Source: Hamadaea sp.
GTDB lineage: Bacteria; Actinomycetota; Actinomycetes; Mycobacteriales; Micromonosporaceae
Length of the DNA stretch: 64,000 nucleotides
Reading direction: 5' to 3'
Assembly: GCF_013362815.1 (NCBI RefSeq)
Contig: NZ_JABFVK010000051.1
Coordinates: forward strand, 62,001 to 126,000
The position numbers and the translations under genes were made by a program. Positions 43,982 to 53,011 of the stretch are shown piece after piece. The notes beneath the pieces were generated by a model. It saw only the letters and a list, made by a program, of their open reading frames with translations, was not told where the DNA came from and ran no database searches. Every line of letters begins with the position of its first letter. The first letter of the stretch is position 1.

Positions 43982-44982
43982 CTCCCGGAAGAGCCGAGCT
44001 TGACCCGCGGGTCGATCACGGCGTAGAGCATGTCGACGATCACGTTGGACAGCACGATGAAGACCGCGCCGAACAACACGACCGCCATGACGATCGGCAG
44101 GTTCTGGGAGACCACCGCGCCCAGCGCGGTCTTGCCCATGCCCGGCAGGCTGAACGTGGTCTCCGTGATCGCGACGCCACCGAGCTGGCCGCCGATGTCG
44201 ATGCCGGCGATGGTGACGATCGGGGTGATCGCCGCGCGCAGGGCATGCCGGAAGTAGACCGCCCGCATGCCGAGGCCCTTGGCCCGCGCGGTGCGGATGT
44301 AGTCCTCGCCCAGCGTCTCGATCATCTGAGCCCGGGAGAACCGCGAGTAGGAGGCCGAGTTGATCAGGCCCAATGCGATCCACGGCGTGAGCATGCCGCC
44401 GATCCAGCCGAAGAAGTCGGTGCTGGGGCTGATGTACTGCGGTCTGGGTAGCCAGCCTGTCTTGTAGACGAAGATCAGCAAGATGAGCGAGCCGAGGAAG
44501 AAGATCTGGGTCGAGGCGAAGGTCAGGGCCGTTCCGGCAGCGAGGCGGTCGAAGATCGAGCCGCGCCAGATGGCCGAGATCATGCCTAGCGCCGTACCGA
44601 AGAGGACGTACACCACGGCGGCGCCGAGCACGATGCTGAACGTGATCGGCAGCGTACGCCCGATGATGTCCTTCACCGGCTCGTAGGTGCGGAAGTTGAC
44701 GCCGAGGCAGGGCGCCTCGCACTTGATCTTGAGGCTGTCGCTACCGATCTCCCGGCCGACGAAGACGCCCCGCATGTAGCTCGCGTACTGGGTCACGGGG
44801 CTCTTGTCGAGCTCCAGCGACTTGACGATCTGCTCATGCTGGGCCATCGTGCACGCCTTCGAGCCGCACATGCTGGCGGCCGGATCGGCCGGGCCCATGA
44901 AGAAGAGCACGAACACCGTCACGGAGATCGCGAAGAGCGTGAGCACCGCTAGGAGCGCGCGTTTGACGAAGAAGCGAAGCAT
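43978..44982 (-). CDS. Oligopeptide ABC transporter permease (DppB-type)
   Basis: A 334-residue permease with six or so spans and the inner-membrane coupling motif near RTARAKGLGMRAVYFRHALR. A long periplasmic loop with three cysteines (CGSKAC, CEAPC) lies after the first span. ATG 44982 has AAGG eight bases upstream (longer starts lack support). Two hairpins lie between it and the binding-protein gene. Confidence 0.92.
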   Translation of the reverse strand: MLRFFVKRALLAVLTLFAISVTVFVLFFMGPADPAASMCGSKACTMAQHEQIVKSLELDKSPVTQYASYMRGVFVGREIGSDSLKIKCEAPCLGVNFRTYEPVKDIIGRTLPITFSIVLGAAVVYVLFGTALGMISAIWRGSIFDRLAAGTALTFASTQIFFLGSLILLIFVYKTGWLPRPQYISPSTDFFGWIGGMLTPWIALGLINSASYSRFSRAQMIETLGEDYIRTARAKGLGMRAVYFRHALRAAITPIVTIAGIDIGGQLGGVAITETTFSLPGMGKTALGAVVSQNLPIVMAVVLFGAVFIVLSNVIVDMLYAVIDPRVKLGSSGR

Positions 44983-45032
44983 GGTTGCCTTCCGGGGGGA
45001 GATCCAGCAGCCGCCTGGGGGACTGAGCTGGG

Positions 45033-45119
45033 CTGTGGCGGGCGACAGGGTTGCGCCGCCCGCCACAGGTGGCGCTTAGGTGCTGTACGCCGTGGGGCGG
45101 CGAGAGGACCCGCCGCCCC
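45033..45119 (-). promoter_or_regulatory. Two hairpins between binding protein and permease
   Basis: CTGTGGCGGGC (45033-45043) pairs with its complement at 45058-45068, and GGGGCGGCG (45094-45102) pairs with 45111-45119. The first stem is 11 bases, the second 9. They follow the binding-protein stop codon and precede the permease; such hairpins typically lower downstream expression or protect the upstream message, giving more binding protein than permease. Confidence 0.65.
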
Positions 45120-45130
45120 CGAACGCTAGG

Positions 45131-46885
45131 TCAGGACTTGACGTAGCTGCTCGTGGCGTTGAACTGGCTGTACTGGTTGAGGAACGTGCCACCGACGTTC
45201 GGGCCGGCGATGGTGAAGTTGCGGCCGTACCGCAGCGGAACCACCGGCGCGAAGTCCTTCATGATCTGCTCGTCCAGGTCGCCGTACAGAGCGGCGGCAG
45301 CACCACGGTCCTGCATCTCACGGAGGGTCTTCAGCTTGTCGTTGATGGTCGACTCGTTGAAGTACGAGTAGTTGTTGTTACCCTCAGCGACGATCTTGGT
45401 GCCGTCCATCAGAACGCCCAGAACCGAGTTGGAGTCCGGGTAGTCCTGGCCCCACGCGGAGCTCATCAGGTCGCAGTCGACGCCCTTGACACCGATGGTG
45501 GTGTAGTAGGCCGAACGCTCGATGAACTTGGGCGTGATCTCGAAGCCGGCCCGCTTGAAGGACTCGACCAGCACCGCGGCGACGTTCTGGTTCGCCGTGG
45601 TGTTCGAGGTGCAGAAGGTCAGCTTCGGCACGGTCTTGCCCTCGAGGAGCTTCTTCGCCTTCTCGACGTCACCGTGGCCGTCCGGCAGGGACGGGTAGAC
45701 GTCGAACTTCTTGTAGGACGGCAGAACCGGCGACTGAATGGTCGTCGCGGGGTCGGCCACGTCCGGGCCACCGAGCGCCTTGATGTAGGCGTCCCGGTCC
45801 AACGCGTAGTTCAGCGCACGCCGCACGTCAACGTCGGTCACCCGAGTGGTGTTGATGTTGAGGTAGTAGACGTACTGGTTCGGGCCGGTGAAGACCCGCT
45901 TCATGAGCTCGGCGTTGCCCTTGACCGTCGGGATCGAGTTCGGCGGAACGTTGTCCATCATGACGGCGGCCGCGTCGGGACCGGTGGCCGCGGTGAGGCG
46001 GTCGGTCTGCGCCTTCGGGTCGGCAGTCATGTCGAACACCCACTGGTCGACGTACTGGTGACGCAGCGGGTCGGTCTTCGGGTCCCAGTTCGGGTTCTTC
46101 TCGAGAACCAGCTTGGTGCCCGCGACGTACTCCTTGCGCTTGTACGGACCGGAGGAGACGAACTCGCGCTCGTACTTCTCCTTGGTGTCCTTGGCAGCGG
46201 GGATCGGAGCGGTCGTCGGGAACGCCACGAGGTAGGGAACCTCGAGGTGCGGCGTCGCGAACGAGAAGATGATGGTCTTGTCGTCCGGCGTGCTGATGCC
46301 CGGCGCGTACGGCTTGTCGGCCGTCGGGCCCGTGTAGCCGCCGTCCTTGCCGTAGTTGGCGTCGAGCGCGGCCTGGATGAACTGCGGACCCTGGGCACCG
46401 AGCGGGCCGAAGGCACGCGAGACGGTGTAGGCGATGTCCTTGGAAAGGATCGGGCTGCCGTCCTCGTACTTGAGGCCGTCACGCAGCGTGTACTTCCAGG
46501 TCTTGCCGCCGTCGGTCGTCTCACCGGCGTTGGTGGCGAGGTCACCGACCAGCTTGGTGGGGTCGCCCTCCTTGCCGGTCTCGATGTAGGTGGTCAGCGT
46601 CCGGTAGAACAGCTGGCTGTAGTTCAGCGCGTTCGAGACGTAGATCTGCGAGGGGTCGAGGTGCTCGAAGTCGGCTTCCTGGACGACGGTCATGGTGCCG
46701 CCGGACTTCGCGCCCTCGATCTCGGGGGCGGGGGTAACGGTCTCGCCCTTGTAGTCCACGATGAACTTCTGGGCTTCAGCCTGTTTGTTGGTGCCACTGT
46801 CGCCAGTGTTCTTGGTGCAGGCGGCGCTCAGCGCGACGCCCACGGCGAGTGCGCCAAAGGCCAACGCCTTGACGGTCTTTCGCAC
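45131..46885 (-). CDS. Oligopeptide ABC transporter substrate-binding lipoprotein (family 5)
   Basis: A 584-residue family 5 extracellular solute-binding protein. GTG 46885 is chosen because AAGGAGA lies six bases upstream; an ATG at 46903 would add six residues without a ribosome binding site. The signal peptide ends in the lipobox LSAAC at residue about 20. Conserved segments LDPSQIYVSNALNY and the C-terminal lobe motifs are visible. It binds a peptide or related ligand outside the membrane and hands it to the DppB/DppC pore. The gene lies between the two permease genes. Confidence 0.92.
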   Translation of the reverse strand: MRKTVKALAFGALAVGVALSAACTKNTGDSGTNKQAEAQKFIVDYKGETVTPAPEIEGAKSGGTMTVVQEADFEHLDPSQIYVSNALNYSQLFYRTLTTYIETGKEGDPTKLVGDLATNAGETTDGGKTWKYTLRDGLKYEDGSPILSKDIAYTVSRAFGPLGAQGPQFIQAALDANYGKDGGYTGPTADKPYAPGISTPDDKTIIFSFATPHLEVPYLVAFPTTAPIPAAKDTKEKYEREFVSSGPYKRKEYVAGTKLVLEKNPNWDPKTDPLRHQYVDQWVFDMTADPKAQTDRLTAATGPDAAAVMMDNVPPNSIPTVKGNAELMKRVFTGPNQYVYYLNINTTRVTDVDVRRALNYALDRDAYIKALGGPDVADPATTIQSPVLPSYKKFDVYPSLPDGHGDVEKAKKLLEGKTVPKLTFCTSNTTANQNVAAVLVESFKRAGFEITPKFIERSAYYTTIGVKGVDCDLMSSAWGQDYPDSNSVLGVLMDGTKIVAEGNNNYSYFNESTINDKLKTLREMQDRGAAAALYGDLDEQIMKDFAPVVPLRYGRNFTIAGPNVGGTFLNQYSQFNATSSYVKS

Positions 46886-46981
46886 TAGGGTTCTCCTTCC
46901 CATTTTCAGCCCGTTGCCAGGAGGGGTATCCGCCCGTGAGCACCGGGACATCTAGATGCCGAAGCAGTCGCGAGCCTGGGG

Positions 46982-48046
46982 TCAGCGACTGGACTTCGGG
47001 TCGAGCGCGTCGCGGGTGGCGTCGCCGAACAGGTTGAACGCCAGCACCAGCGCCCAGATCGAAAAGCCTGGGATGACCAGATACATCCAGTCGGTCTGCA
47101 TGTACGACAGGCTGTCGTTGATCATGCGGCCCCAGTCCGGGGTCGGCTGCTGCACGCCGATGCCGAGGAACGACAGGGCGGCCTCGGCCGTGACCGTCGC
47201 CGGCAGCGAGAGCGAGAAGGTCACCAGGATCGGGGCCCAGAGGTTCGGCAGGATCTGCTTGAACATGATGTGCCCACGTCCGGCGCCGGCCGCCCGGGCC
47301 GCGTCGACGTATTCGCGCTCGCGCAGCGAGATCACCTGACCGCGAACCAGCCGGGCGGTGCTCATCCAGCCGAACAGCGAGAAGACGACGATGATCGTGG
47401 CCATGCGCTCAGCCGGGGGGACGTAGCCGCTCGAGTCGGCCAGGTACGTGTTGACGATCGGGATGATCGCGATCGCCATGAGCACGAACGGGAAGGCCAG
47501 CATGTAGTCGATGAACCAGGTGAGGGCCTGGTCGATCCAGCCGCCGAGGTATCCCGCCACGATGCCGATCACAACGCCGATCACGACCGAGAGCAGGGTC
47601 GCCAGCGCCGCGACGATGAGTGACGTCCGCGCGCCGTAGACGAACTGCATGAAGATGTCCCAACCAGTTCCCGGCATGACGCCCAGGATGTGGATGTGGT
47701 TGGAGGCGTTGTTGGTGGTGAAGTCGATACCACCGAAGTAGCCGAGCGGAAGACCGCTGCGGTCGAGCAGGTCCGGGCTGTTGACCGTGGGGCCCAGGCC
47801 GTAGACCTTCTCGATCAGCGGGGCGAGGATCGCGATGACGATGAAGAAGCCCAGCACCCAGATGGAGCCGCGGGCCGTCCGGTCTCGCCGCAGGCGCATC
47901 CAGGCCAGCTGGCCAGGCGACCGGCCCTCGATGGCCTTCGGCGCCTTGGCGCCCTCCTCGGAAGCCGCGACGTCGAGCACGCCCACGGCGGCGGAGTCGG
48001 CCGCGCTGTCCGCGGGCTCGGTGCCACGCGGGTTCGGCTCGCTCAT
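46982..48046 (-). CDS. Oligopeptide ABC transporter permease (DppC-type)
   Basis: A 354-residue permease with an N-terminal DppC extension rich in Ala/Glu, about six spans and the coupling motif EYVDAARAAGAGRGHIMFKQILP. The first codon could be ATG 48052, but AGAGGAG would then touch it; ATG 48046 places it six bases away and is preferred. As first gene of the operon it precedes the binding protein, which is unusual. It is divergent from tldD. Confidence 0.92.
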   Translation of the reverse strand: MSEPNPRGTEPADSAADSAAVGVLDVAASEEGAKAPKAIEGRSPGQLAWMRLRRDRTARGSIWVLGFFIVIAILAPLIEKVYGLGPTVNSPDLLDRSGLPLGYFGGIDFTTNNASNHIHILGVMPGTGWDIFMQFVYGARTSLIVAALATLLSVVIGVVIGIVAGYLGGWIDQALTWFIDYMLAFPFVLMAIAIIPIVNTYLADSSGYVPPAERMATIIVVFSLFGWMSTARLVRGQVISLREREYVDAARAAGAGRGHIMFKQILPNLWAPILVTFSLSLPATVTAEAALSFLGIGVQQPTPDWGRMINDSLSYMQTDWMYLVIPGFSIWALVLAFNLFGDATRDALDPKSSR

Positions 48047-48075
48047 GCCCATCTCCTCTTACGTAGGTTGCAGCG

Positions 48076-48101
48076 CACCTGGGGATGTGCTGCCCCAGGT
48101 G
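48076..48101 (-). promoter_or_regulatory. Hairpin in the dpp operon leader
   Basis: CACCTGGGG (48076-48084) pairs with CCCCAGGTG (48093-48101) upstream of the first permease gene. The rest of the 290-base spacer to tldD shows no other gene; the plus-strand side near 48240-48280 is relatively AT-rich and probably holds the tldD promoter. Confidence 0.45.
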
Positions 48102-48336
48102 TCTGAGGGGACGGTAGTAGCAAGAATGGCTGTCGTGAAGGCTGCTCAACATCAGTTCGATAACAACCCCGTCACGGATGGGCTCTCGGCCGCAACCTTC
48201 TGACGTGCTGTAAGCTGCTCGGCCAATCGACGCTGTGACGGTTGTTTCTCCTGTTACTTGTGTGAAATACAGGAAGACTTGCGTCCAAGATCGGCGGGTA
48301 CGCGAAAGCGAAGAAACGGGCTTGTAGGGTCGGCGC

Positions 48337-49773
48337 ATGTCGCATTTCGACGTCGCCACCGCGGCTGTGCAAGCCGCTCTCGACGCCGGTGCCCGTTACG
48401 CGGACGCCCGTGTGATGCACCGACGCACAGAATCCATGAACGCGCGCAACGGCGAGATAGAGGATCTCACGCAGGCCGAGGACGCCGGAATCGGGGTACG
48501 CGCCCTGGTCGGCAGCGGTTGGGGTTTCTACGCCGTGCCTGACCTGAGTACGGCGGGCGCTCGGCTGGCCGGGCAGACCGCCGCGCGCATCGCCGCCGCC
48601 AGCGCCCAGGTGCCGGGGCCGCCCCTCGACCTCGTACGCGCGACGGCCACCACCGCCTCGTGGAGCTCGGCCTGCGAGGTCGACCCGTTGGGCGTACCCC
48701 TGGCGGAGAAGGGCGACCTGCTGACCACGGCGACTCGGCTGATGGTCGAGCACGGCGCCGACCTGGCCGAAGGGCTCTACCAGGTCTGGGACACCCGCAA
48801 GTGGCTCGTGTCGAGCGAAGGCCACCGGATCGACCAGCACGTACGCGAGTGCGGCGCGGGCATCTCGGCCACGGTCGTCGGCGAGCACGAGACGCAGCGC
48901 CGGTCCTATCCCTCCAACCGCGGCCAGTACGGCACCCGCGGCTGGGAGCTGGTCCGGGAGCTGGACCTGACCGCGCACGCGGCCCGGATCGCCGACGAGG
49001 CGCGCGCCCTGCTCACCGCGCCGGCCTGCCCGGCCGGGGAGACCACGCTGATCCTCGGCGGCGAGCAGATGTGCCTGCAGATCCACGAGTCGGTCGGGCA
49101 CGCGATCGAGCTGGACCGCATCCTCGGCTGGGAGGCCGCGTTCGCCGGGACGTCCTGGCTCGACCTCGCCCAGCTCGGTTCACTCCGGTACGGCTCCGAG
49201 CTGATGAACATCACCATCGACCCGACCATCCCGGGCGCGCTCGGCTCGTTCGGGTTCGACGACGAGGGCACTCCCGCCCAGCCTCGCGACGCGGTCCGGG
49301 AGGGCCGGTGGGTCGGCGTACTGGCCGGTCGGGACTCCGCGGCAGTGGCCGGGCTCGACTACGGCGGCAGCGTACGGTCCGACGGGTGGGCGCGCCTGCC
49401 GATGGTCCGGATGACCAACGTCGGCCTCGAGCCCGGCCCGCACACCCTGGAGGAGATCATCGCCAGTACTGACGACGGGATCCTCATGGACTTCAACCGC
49501 TCCTGGTCGATCGACGACCGGCGGCTCAACTTCCAGTTCGGCTGCGAGATCGGCTACGAGGTCAAGAACGGCAAGCTCGGCCGGATGCTGCGCAACCCGA
49601 CCTACACCGGGATCGGCCCGCGCTTCTGGCAGTCCATGGACATGCTCTCCAGCGAGACCATCGCCTGGGGCACGCCCAACTGCGGCAAGGGACAACCCGG
49701 CCAGATCGGTCACACCGGGCATCCGGCGGCACCGGCTCGGTTCCAGAACGTGCGTGTGGGGGTCAAGGCATGA
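48337..49773 (+). CDS. tldD: TldD-family metallopeptidase
   Basis: A 478-residue TldD. The zinc motif HExxxH appears as HESVGHAIELD near residue 250, and the C-terminal half carries the RSDGWARLPMVRMTNVGLEPG strand. TldD forms a heterodimer with TldE that clips peptides fed through a pore; in enterobacteria it matures microcin and degrades antitoxins. Start ATG 48337 is preceded by TAGGGTCGG, a moderate site. The partner gene follows after 70 bases. Confidence 0.92.
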   Translation: MSHFDVATAAVQAALDAGARYADARVMHRRTESMNARNGEIEDLTQAEDAGIGVRALVGSGWGFYAVPDLSTAGARLAGQTAARIAAASAQVPGPPLDLVRATATTASWSSACEVDPLGVPLAEKGDLLTTATRLMVEHGADLAEGLYQVWDTRKWLVSSEGHRIDQHVRECGAGISATVVGEHETQRRSYPSNRGQYGTRGWELVRELDLTAHAARIADEARALLTAPACPAGETTLILGGEQMCLQIHESVGHAIELDRILGWEAAFAGTSWLDLAQLGSLRYGSELMNITIDPTIPGALGSFGFDDEGTPAQPRDAVREGRWVGVLAGRDSAAVAGLDYGGSVRSDGWARLPMVRMTNVGLEPGPHTLEEIIASTDDGILMDFNRSWSIDDRRLNFQFGCEIGYEVKNGKLGRMLRNPTYTGIGPRFWQSMDMLSSETIAWGTPNCGKGQPGQIGHTGHPAAPARFQNVRVGVKA

Positions 49774-49843
49774 GCATCCGGAGGATGATCATCATCAAAC
49801 ACAGCCCGGGTCATGCGGTCGCCGGCCGCAGGACGGTGATCGC

Positions 49844-51184
49844 ATGACGTCGTCTCTCGGTGATCTGGCGGCTCAAGCGCTTGATCTGGTACGCACAGCG
49901 GCGCCGTCGGCCGAGGCGGCCGTCTCGGTGGACCGCACCGAACAGTGGCTCACCCGGTTCGCGACCTCGTTCATCCACCAGAACGTCGCCGACGAGTCGA
50001 CCTCGGTGACGCTGACCGTGCACGTGGATGGGCGTACCACCGTCGCCTCGACCACGCTGACCGGCGACGAGGGCCTCCGAGCGCTGGTCGAGCGGACGGT
50101 CGGCGCGACTCGGCTCGCCCCGGCCGACGCCTCCTGGCCCGGTCTCGTTCCGCCGACTCCGTTGACCGGCACGGGCACCGTCGACCAGTCGGTCCTCGCC
50201 GCGACGCCGGACGACCGGGCCGCCGTCGTGCAGGAGTTCGTCCGGGCAGCGGGTGGTCTGGAGACCGCCGGATACTGCCGCACCAAACACTGGACCGGGG
50301 CGTACGCGAACTCCGCCGGGCAGCTGATCGAGGGCGCGGCGACATCGGCCGACTTCGACGGCATCGCCCGGAACAACGGTGCCGACTCGGCGGCCCGGAT
50401 CGCCTCGACGCGAATGTCCGATCTGGACGGCACCGCGCTCGGTGAACGGGTCGGGCGCAACGCCCGCGCGCTGACCTCGGCGGTCGAACTGCCGGCCGGA
50501 GAATACGAGGTCGTGTTGCTGCCGGAGGCGGTCGGCGACATCCTGACGAACTTCGCCTTCTACGGCTTCAACGGCAAGCAGCACAACGAGGGCCGGTCGT
50601 TCGCCCGGCTCGGCGAGGCGCAGTTCGACCCGGCGATCACGCTCGCCGACGACCCCGTGACGGCCGGCAACATCGGCCAGCCCTACGACGGCGAAGGCAC
50701 GCCGCGACGCGTACTGAAGCTCGTGGACGCGGGGATCACGACGGCGGTCGCCCACGATCGGCGTACGGCGGTGAAGGCGGACACGGACAGCACCGGCCAC
50801 TACAGCGGCGAGGGCGGCTGGGGGCCGATGACGGAGAACCTCGTGCTCTCCCCCGGCTCGGCAACGCTTGCCGAGCTGATCCGGGGCGTACGCCGTGGGC
50901 TGCTGGTCACCGATTTCTGGTACACCCGGGTCCTCGACCCGCGTCAGATGACGCTGACCGGGCTCACCCGCAACGGGGTGTGGCTGATCGAGGACGGCGA
51001 GATCGGCACGCCGGTGCAGAACTTCCGGTTCACCCAGTCCTATCCGCAGGCGCTGGCCCCGGGCCGGGTGCTCGGCGTCGGGGACGTCGCGGTTCCCCAG
51101 CCCTCGCGGTGGGGACTGGGTTCGTGGACCGGCCCGGCGCTGCGGCTCGCCTCGTGGAACTTCACGGGCAACGCCTCCGGCTGA
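49844..51184 (+). CDS. tldE: TldE/PmbA-family partner of TldD
   Basis: A 446-residue TldE/PmbA homologue that lacks the HExxxH of its partner, as expected for the non-catalytic subunit. Conserved features include the VDRTEQWLTRF start and a C-terminal LVTDFWYTRVLDPRQMTLTGLTRNGVWLIEDGEI stretch of the family (shown only in outline). It is needed for TldD activity. ATG 49844 follows CGGTGATCGC. Together they form one operon closed by a perfect palindrome. Confidence 0.9.
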   Translation: MTSSLGDLAAQALDLVRTAAPSAEAAVSVDRTEQWLTRFATSFIHQNVADESTSVTLTVHVDGRTTVASTTLTGDEGLRALVERTVGATRLAPADASWPGLVPPTPLTGTGTVDQSVLAATPDDRAAVVQEFVRAAGGLETAGYCRTKHWTGAYANSAGQLIEGAATSADFDGIARNNGADSAARIASTRMSDLDGTALGERVGRNARALTSAVELPAGEYEVVLLPEAVGDILTNFAFYGFNGKQHNEGRSFARLGEAQFDPAITLADDPVTAGNIGQPYDGEGTPRRVLKLVDAGITTAVAHDRRTAVKADTDSTGHYSGEGGWGPMTENLVLSPGSATLAELIRGVRRGLLVTDFWYTRVLDPRQMTLTGLTRNGVWLIEDGEIGTPVQNFRFTQSYPQALAPGRVLGVGDVAVPQPSRWGLGSWTGPALRLASWNFTGNASG

Positions 51185-51203
51185 CGCTGCTTCAGTGAGC
51201 TGT

Positions 51204-51258
51204 AGATCAGGGATGTGCATCCCTTCCGGGGTCCCGGAAGCATGCACATCCCTGATCT
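51204..51258. terminator. Perfect 17-base palindrome between tldE and dacB
   Basis: AGATCAGGGATGTGCAT (51204-51220) pairs perfectly with ATGCACATCCCTGATCT (51242-51258), with further TTCCG/CGGAA inside. It lies between convergent genes, so it can serve both. The arms contain GATC near the ends. Confidence 0.8.
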
Positions 51259-51271
51259 GCATGGAGAGCGA

Positions 51272-52870
51272 TTAGCAGAGCACCGGCTTGAGCCACGAGC
51301 ATTCGAGATCGGCCGGAGCGTCGTCATCGGCGGACGACGGCGCGACGGTCGACGGCGCGAACCGAGCCGTGGCCGGGGCGGAACTGTTCCAGGACGCGAG
51401 CGCGATCGCGATCGAATCCTCGAGCGACTTCACCGACGAGGCGAGGTAGTTGTTCTCGATGACGGAGAAGACCAGCTGACGGCCGTCGGCGGTGGTCACG
51501 TAGCCGGACAGTGCGCTGACGCCGGTCAGGCTGCCCGTCTTGGCGTGCACGTTGTTGGCCGCCGGGGTGTTGCGCATCCGGCTGCGCAGCGTGCCGCCGG
51601 TGAACCGGTCGGCGTTCCCGGCGATCGGCAGCGCGTCGTACCAGGTTCCGAACCAGGGCTTCGACCGGACGGCGATGAGCAGATCGGTGAGTTCATACGC
51701 CGGGATCATGTCCCATCGCGTGAGGCCCGAACCGTCGGACTGCCGGAAGGTCGAGCCGTCCATCCCCTGTGAGACCACAAAGGACTTGATCGCGGCCAGA
51801 CCGGCCGGCCAGGTGCCCTTGCCCGAGACCTTCTGCCCCATCGCCTTGGTCAGCGCCTCGGCGTGGCCGTTGTTCGACAGCTTCAGGAACGGCACCATCA
51901 GCTGGGCGAGAGTCATCGACTGGTGGGCGGCGAGGACCGAGGCCGACGACGGAGTCGCGACCCCCAGCCGCGTACGCCCCAGCACGGTGATCCCGTGCGC
52001 CTTCAACGCGGCGCGGAAGACGCTGGCGGCGAGCCCGGTCGGCTCCCAGACGGCGATCCACTCGACGGTGTTCGACCCACCGACCGGGATGTTGCCGTCG
52101 ATCACGATGTTGTTGTTGCCGTGTTCGCGGGAGACGCCGAGGGTGTCGGATCCGCCGGCCGCGACCGTCGATCCGTTGTTCACGATCTTCACGTAGTCGG
52201 TCGGCGGCGTCACCGTCACGACCGGCTTGTCACCGGCCTTGGCTCCGGGCGAGACCGTGACGACCACGTTGCCGTTGTCGTAGTCGGTGTCGGGCGCGAT
52301 CGTCAGCGCCGACGCCTGCTGGGAGTAATAGGAGTACTCGTCGTCGGCGGCCCACCCGGTACCCAGGCGTACGTCGTCGAAGTAGGTGTCATCGGCGACC
52401 AGGTCACCGGTGACCACCTTGACGCCGCCGGCCGCGATGTCGGCCGCGAGCTTGTCGTAATCGGCCGCCAGCGACGTCGGGTCGCCGTTGCCGCGCAGGT
52501 AGACGTCGCCGAGCAGGACCGAACCGGCGCGCTGGCCCGGTGACAGGACGTCGGTGGTGAACCGGTAGTCCGCGCCGAGGATCTCCATCGCGGCGGTCGA
52601 CGTCAGGAACTTGGTGTTCGAAGCGGGCAGCAGCCGTTTGTCCCCCATACGGTTGTAGAGGGTCTCGCCCGTCTGCGCGTCACGGACGACAGCCGCAGCG
52701 AAGCTTCCGTTGAGCCGCGAGTCGGTGAGGATCGAGTCGAGCCGCTGCACCAATTGCGACAGTGCCGGATCGGTTGTGGGCTCAGCAGTGGCGGCTCCAC
52801 CAGCGAGCACGCCCGCCAGCAGCACCACGGCAAGAGGGGTGGCTATGTGACGTCGTAACATGCGGCCCAT
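51272..52870 (-). CDS. dacB: D-alanyl-D-alanine carboxypeptidase/endopeptidase, PBP4 type
   Basis: A 532-residue S13 serine enzyme with a signal peptide (LAVVLLAGVLAGGAATA). The catalytic motifs are PASNTK (SxxK), SNNGHAE (SxN) and KTGSLTG (KTG). It trims peptidoglycan cross-links or side chains outside the membrane. Internal insert domains as in PBP4 are suggested by length. Start ATG 52870 or ATG 52861; neither has a strong site. An imperfect palindrome GTGAAA...TTTTCAC lies just upstream. Confidence 0.9.
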   Translation of the reverse strand: MGRMLRRHIATPLAVVLLAGVLAGGAATAEPTTDPALSQLVQRLDSILTDSRLNGSFAAAVVRDAQTGETLYNRMGDKRLLPASNTKFLTSTAAMEILGADYRFTTDVLSPGQRAGSVLLGDVYLRGNGDPTSLAADYDKLAADIAAGGVKVVTGDLVADDTYFDDVRLGTGWAADDEYSYYSQQASALTIAPDTDYDNGNVVVTVSPGAKAGDKPVVTVTPPTDYVKIVNNGSTVAAGGSDTLGVSREHGNNNIVIDGNIPVGGSNTVEWIAVWEPTGLAASVFRAALKAHGITVLGRTRLGVATPSSASVLAAHQSMTLAQLMVPFLKLSNNGHAEALTKAMGQKVSGKGTWPAGLAAIKSFVVSQGMDGSTFRQSDGSGLTRWDMIPAYELTDLLIAVRSKPWFGTWYDALPIAGNADRFTGGTLRSRMRNTPAANNVHAKTGSLTGVSALSGYVTTADGRQLVFSVIENNYLASSVKSLEDSIAIALASWNSSAPATARFAPSTVAPSSADDDAPADLECSWLKPVLC

Positions 52871-53011
52871 GCTGACGTGAAACTTCTTTTCACACAAGGG
52901 GTGGCGAAGCCGTGCCATCTGGACCCGTGCCTCTCCCACCAATATCCACTTCCCGGGCGTAACCTAAGCCACGTTCACTAGAGCTGTGTCCGCGAAATGC
53001 TGGAGCGACAA

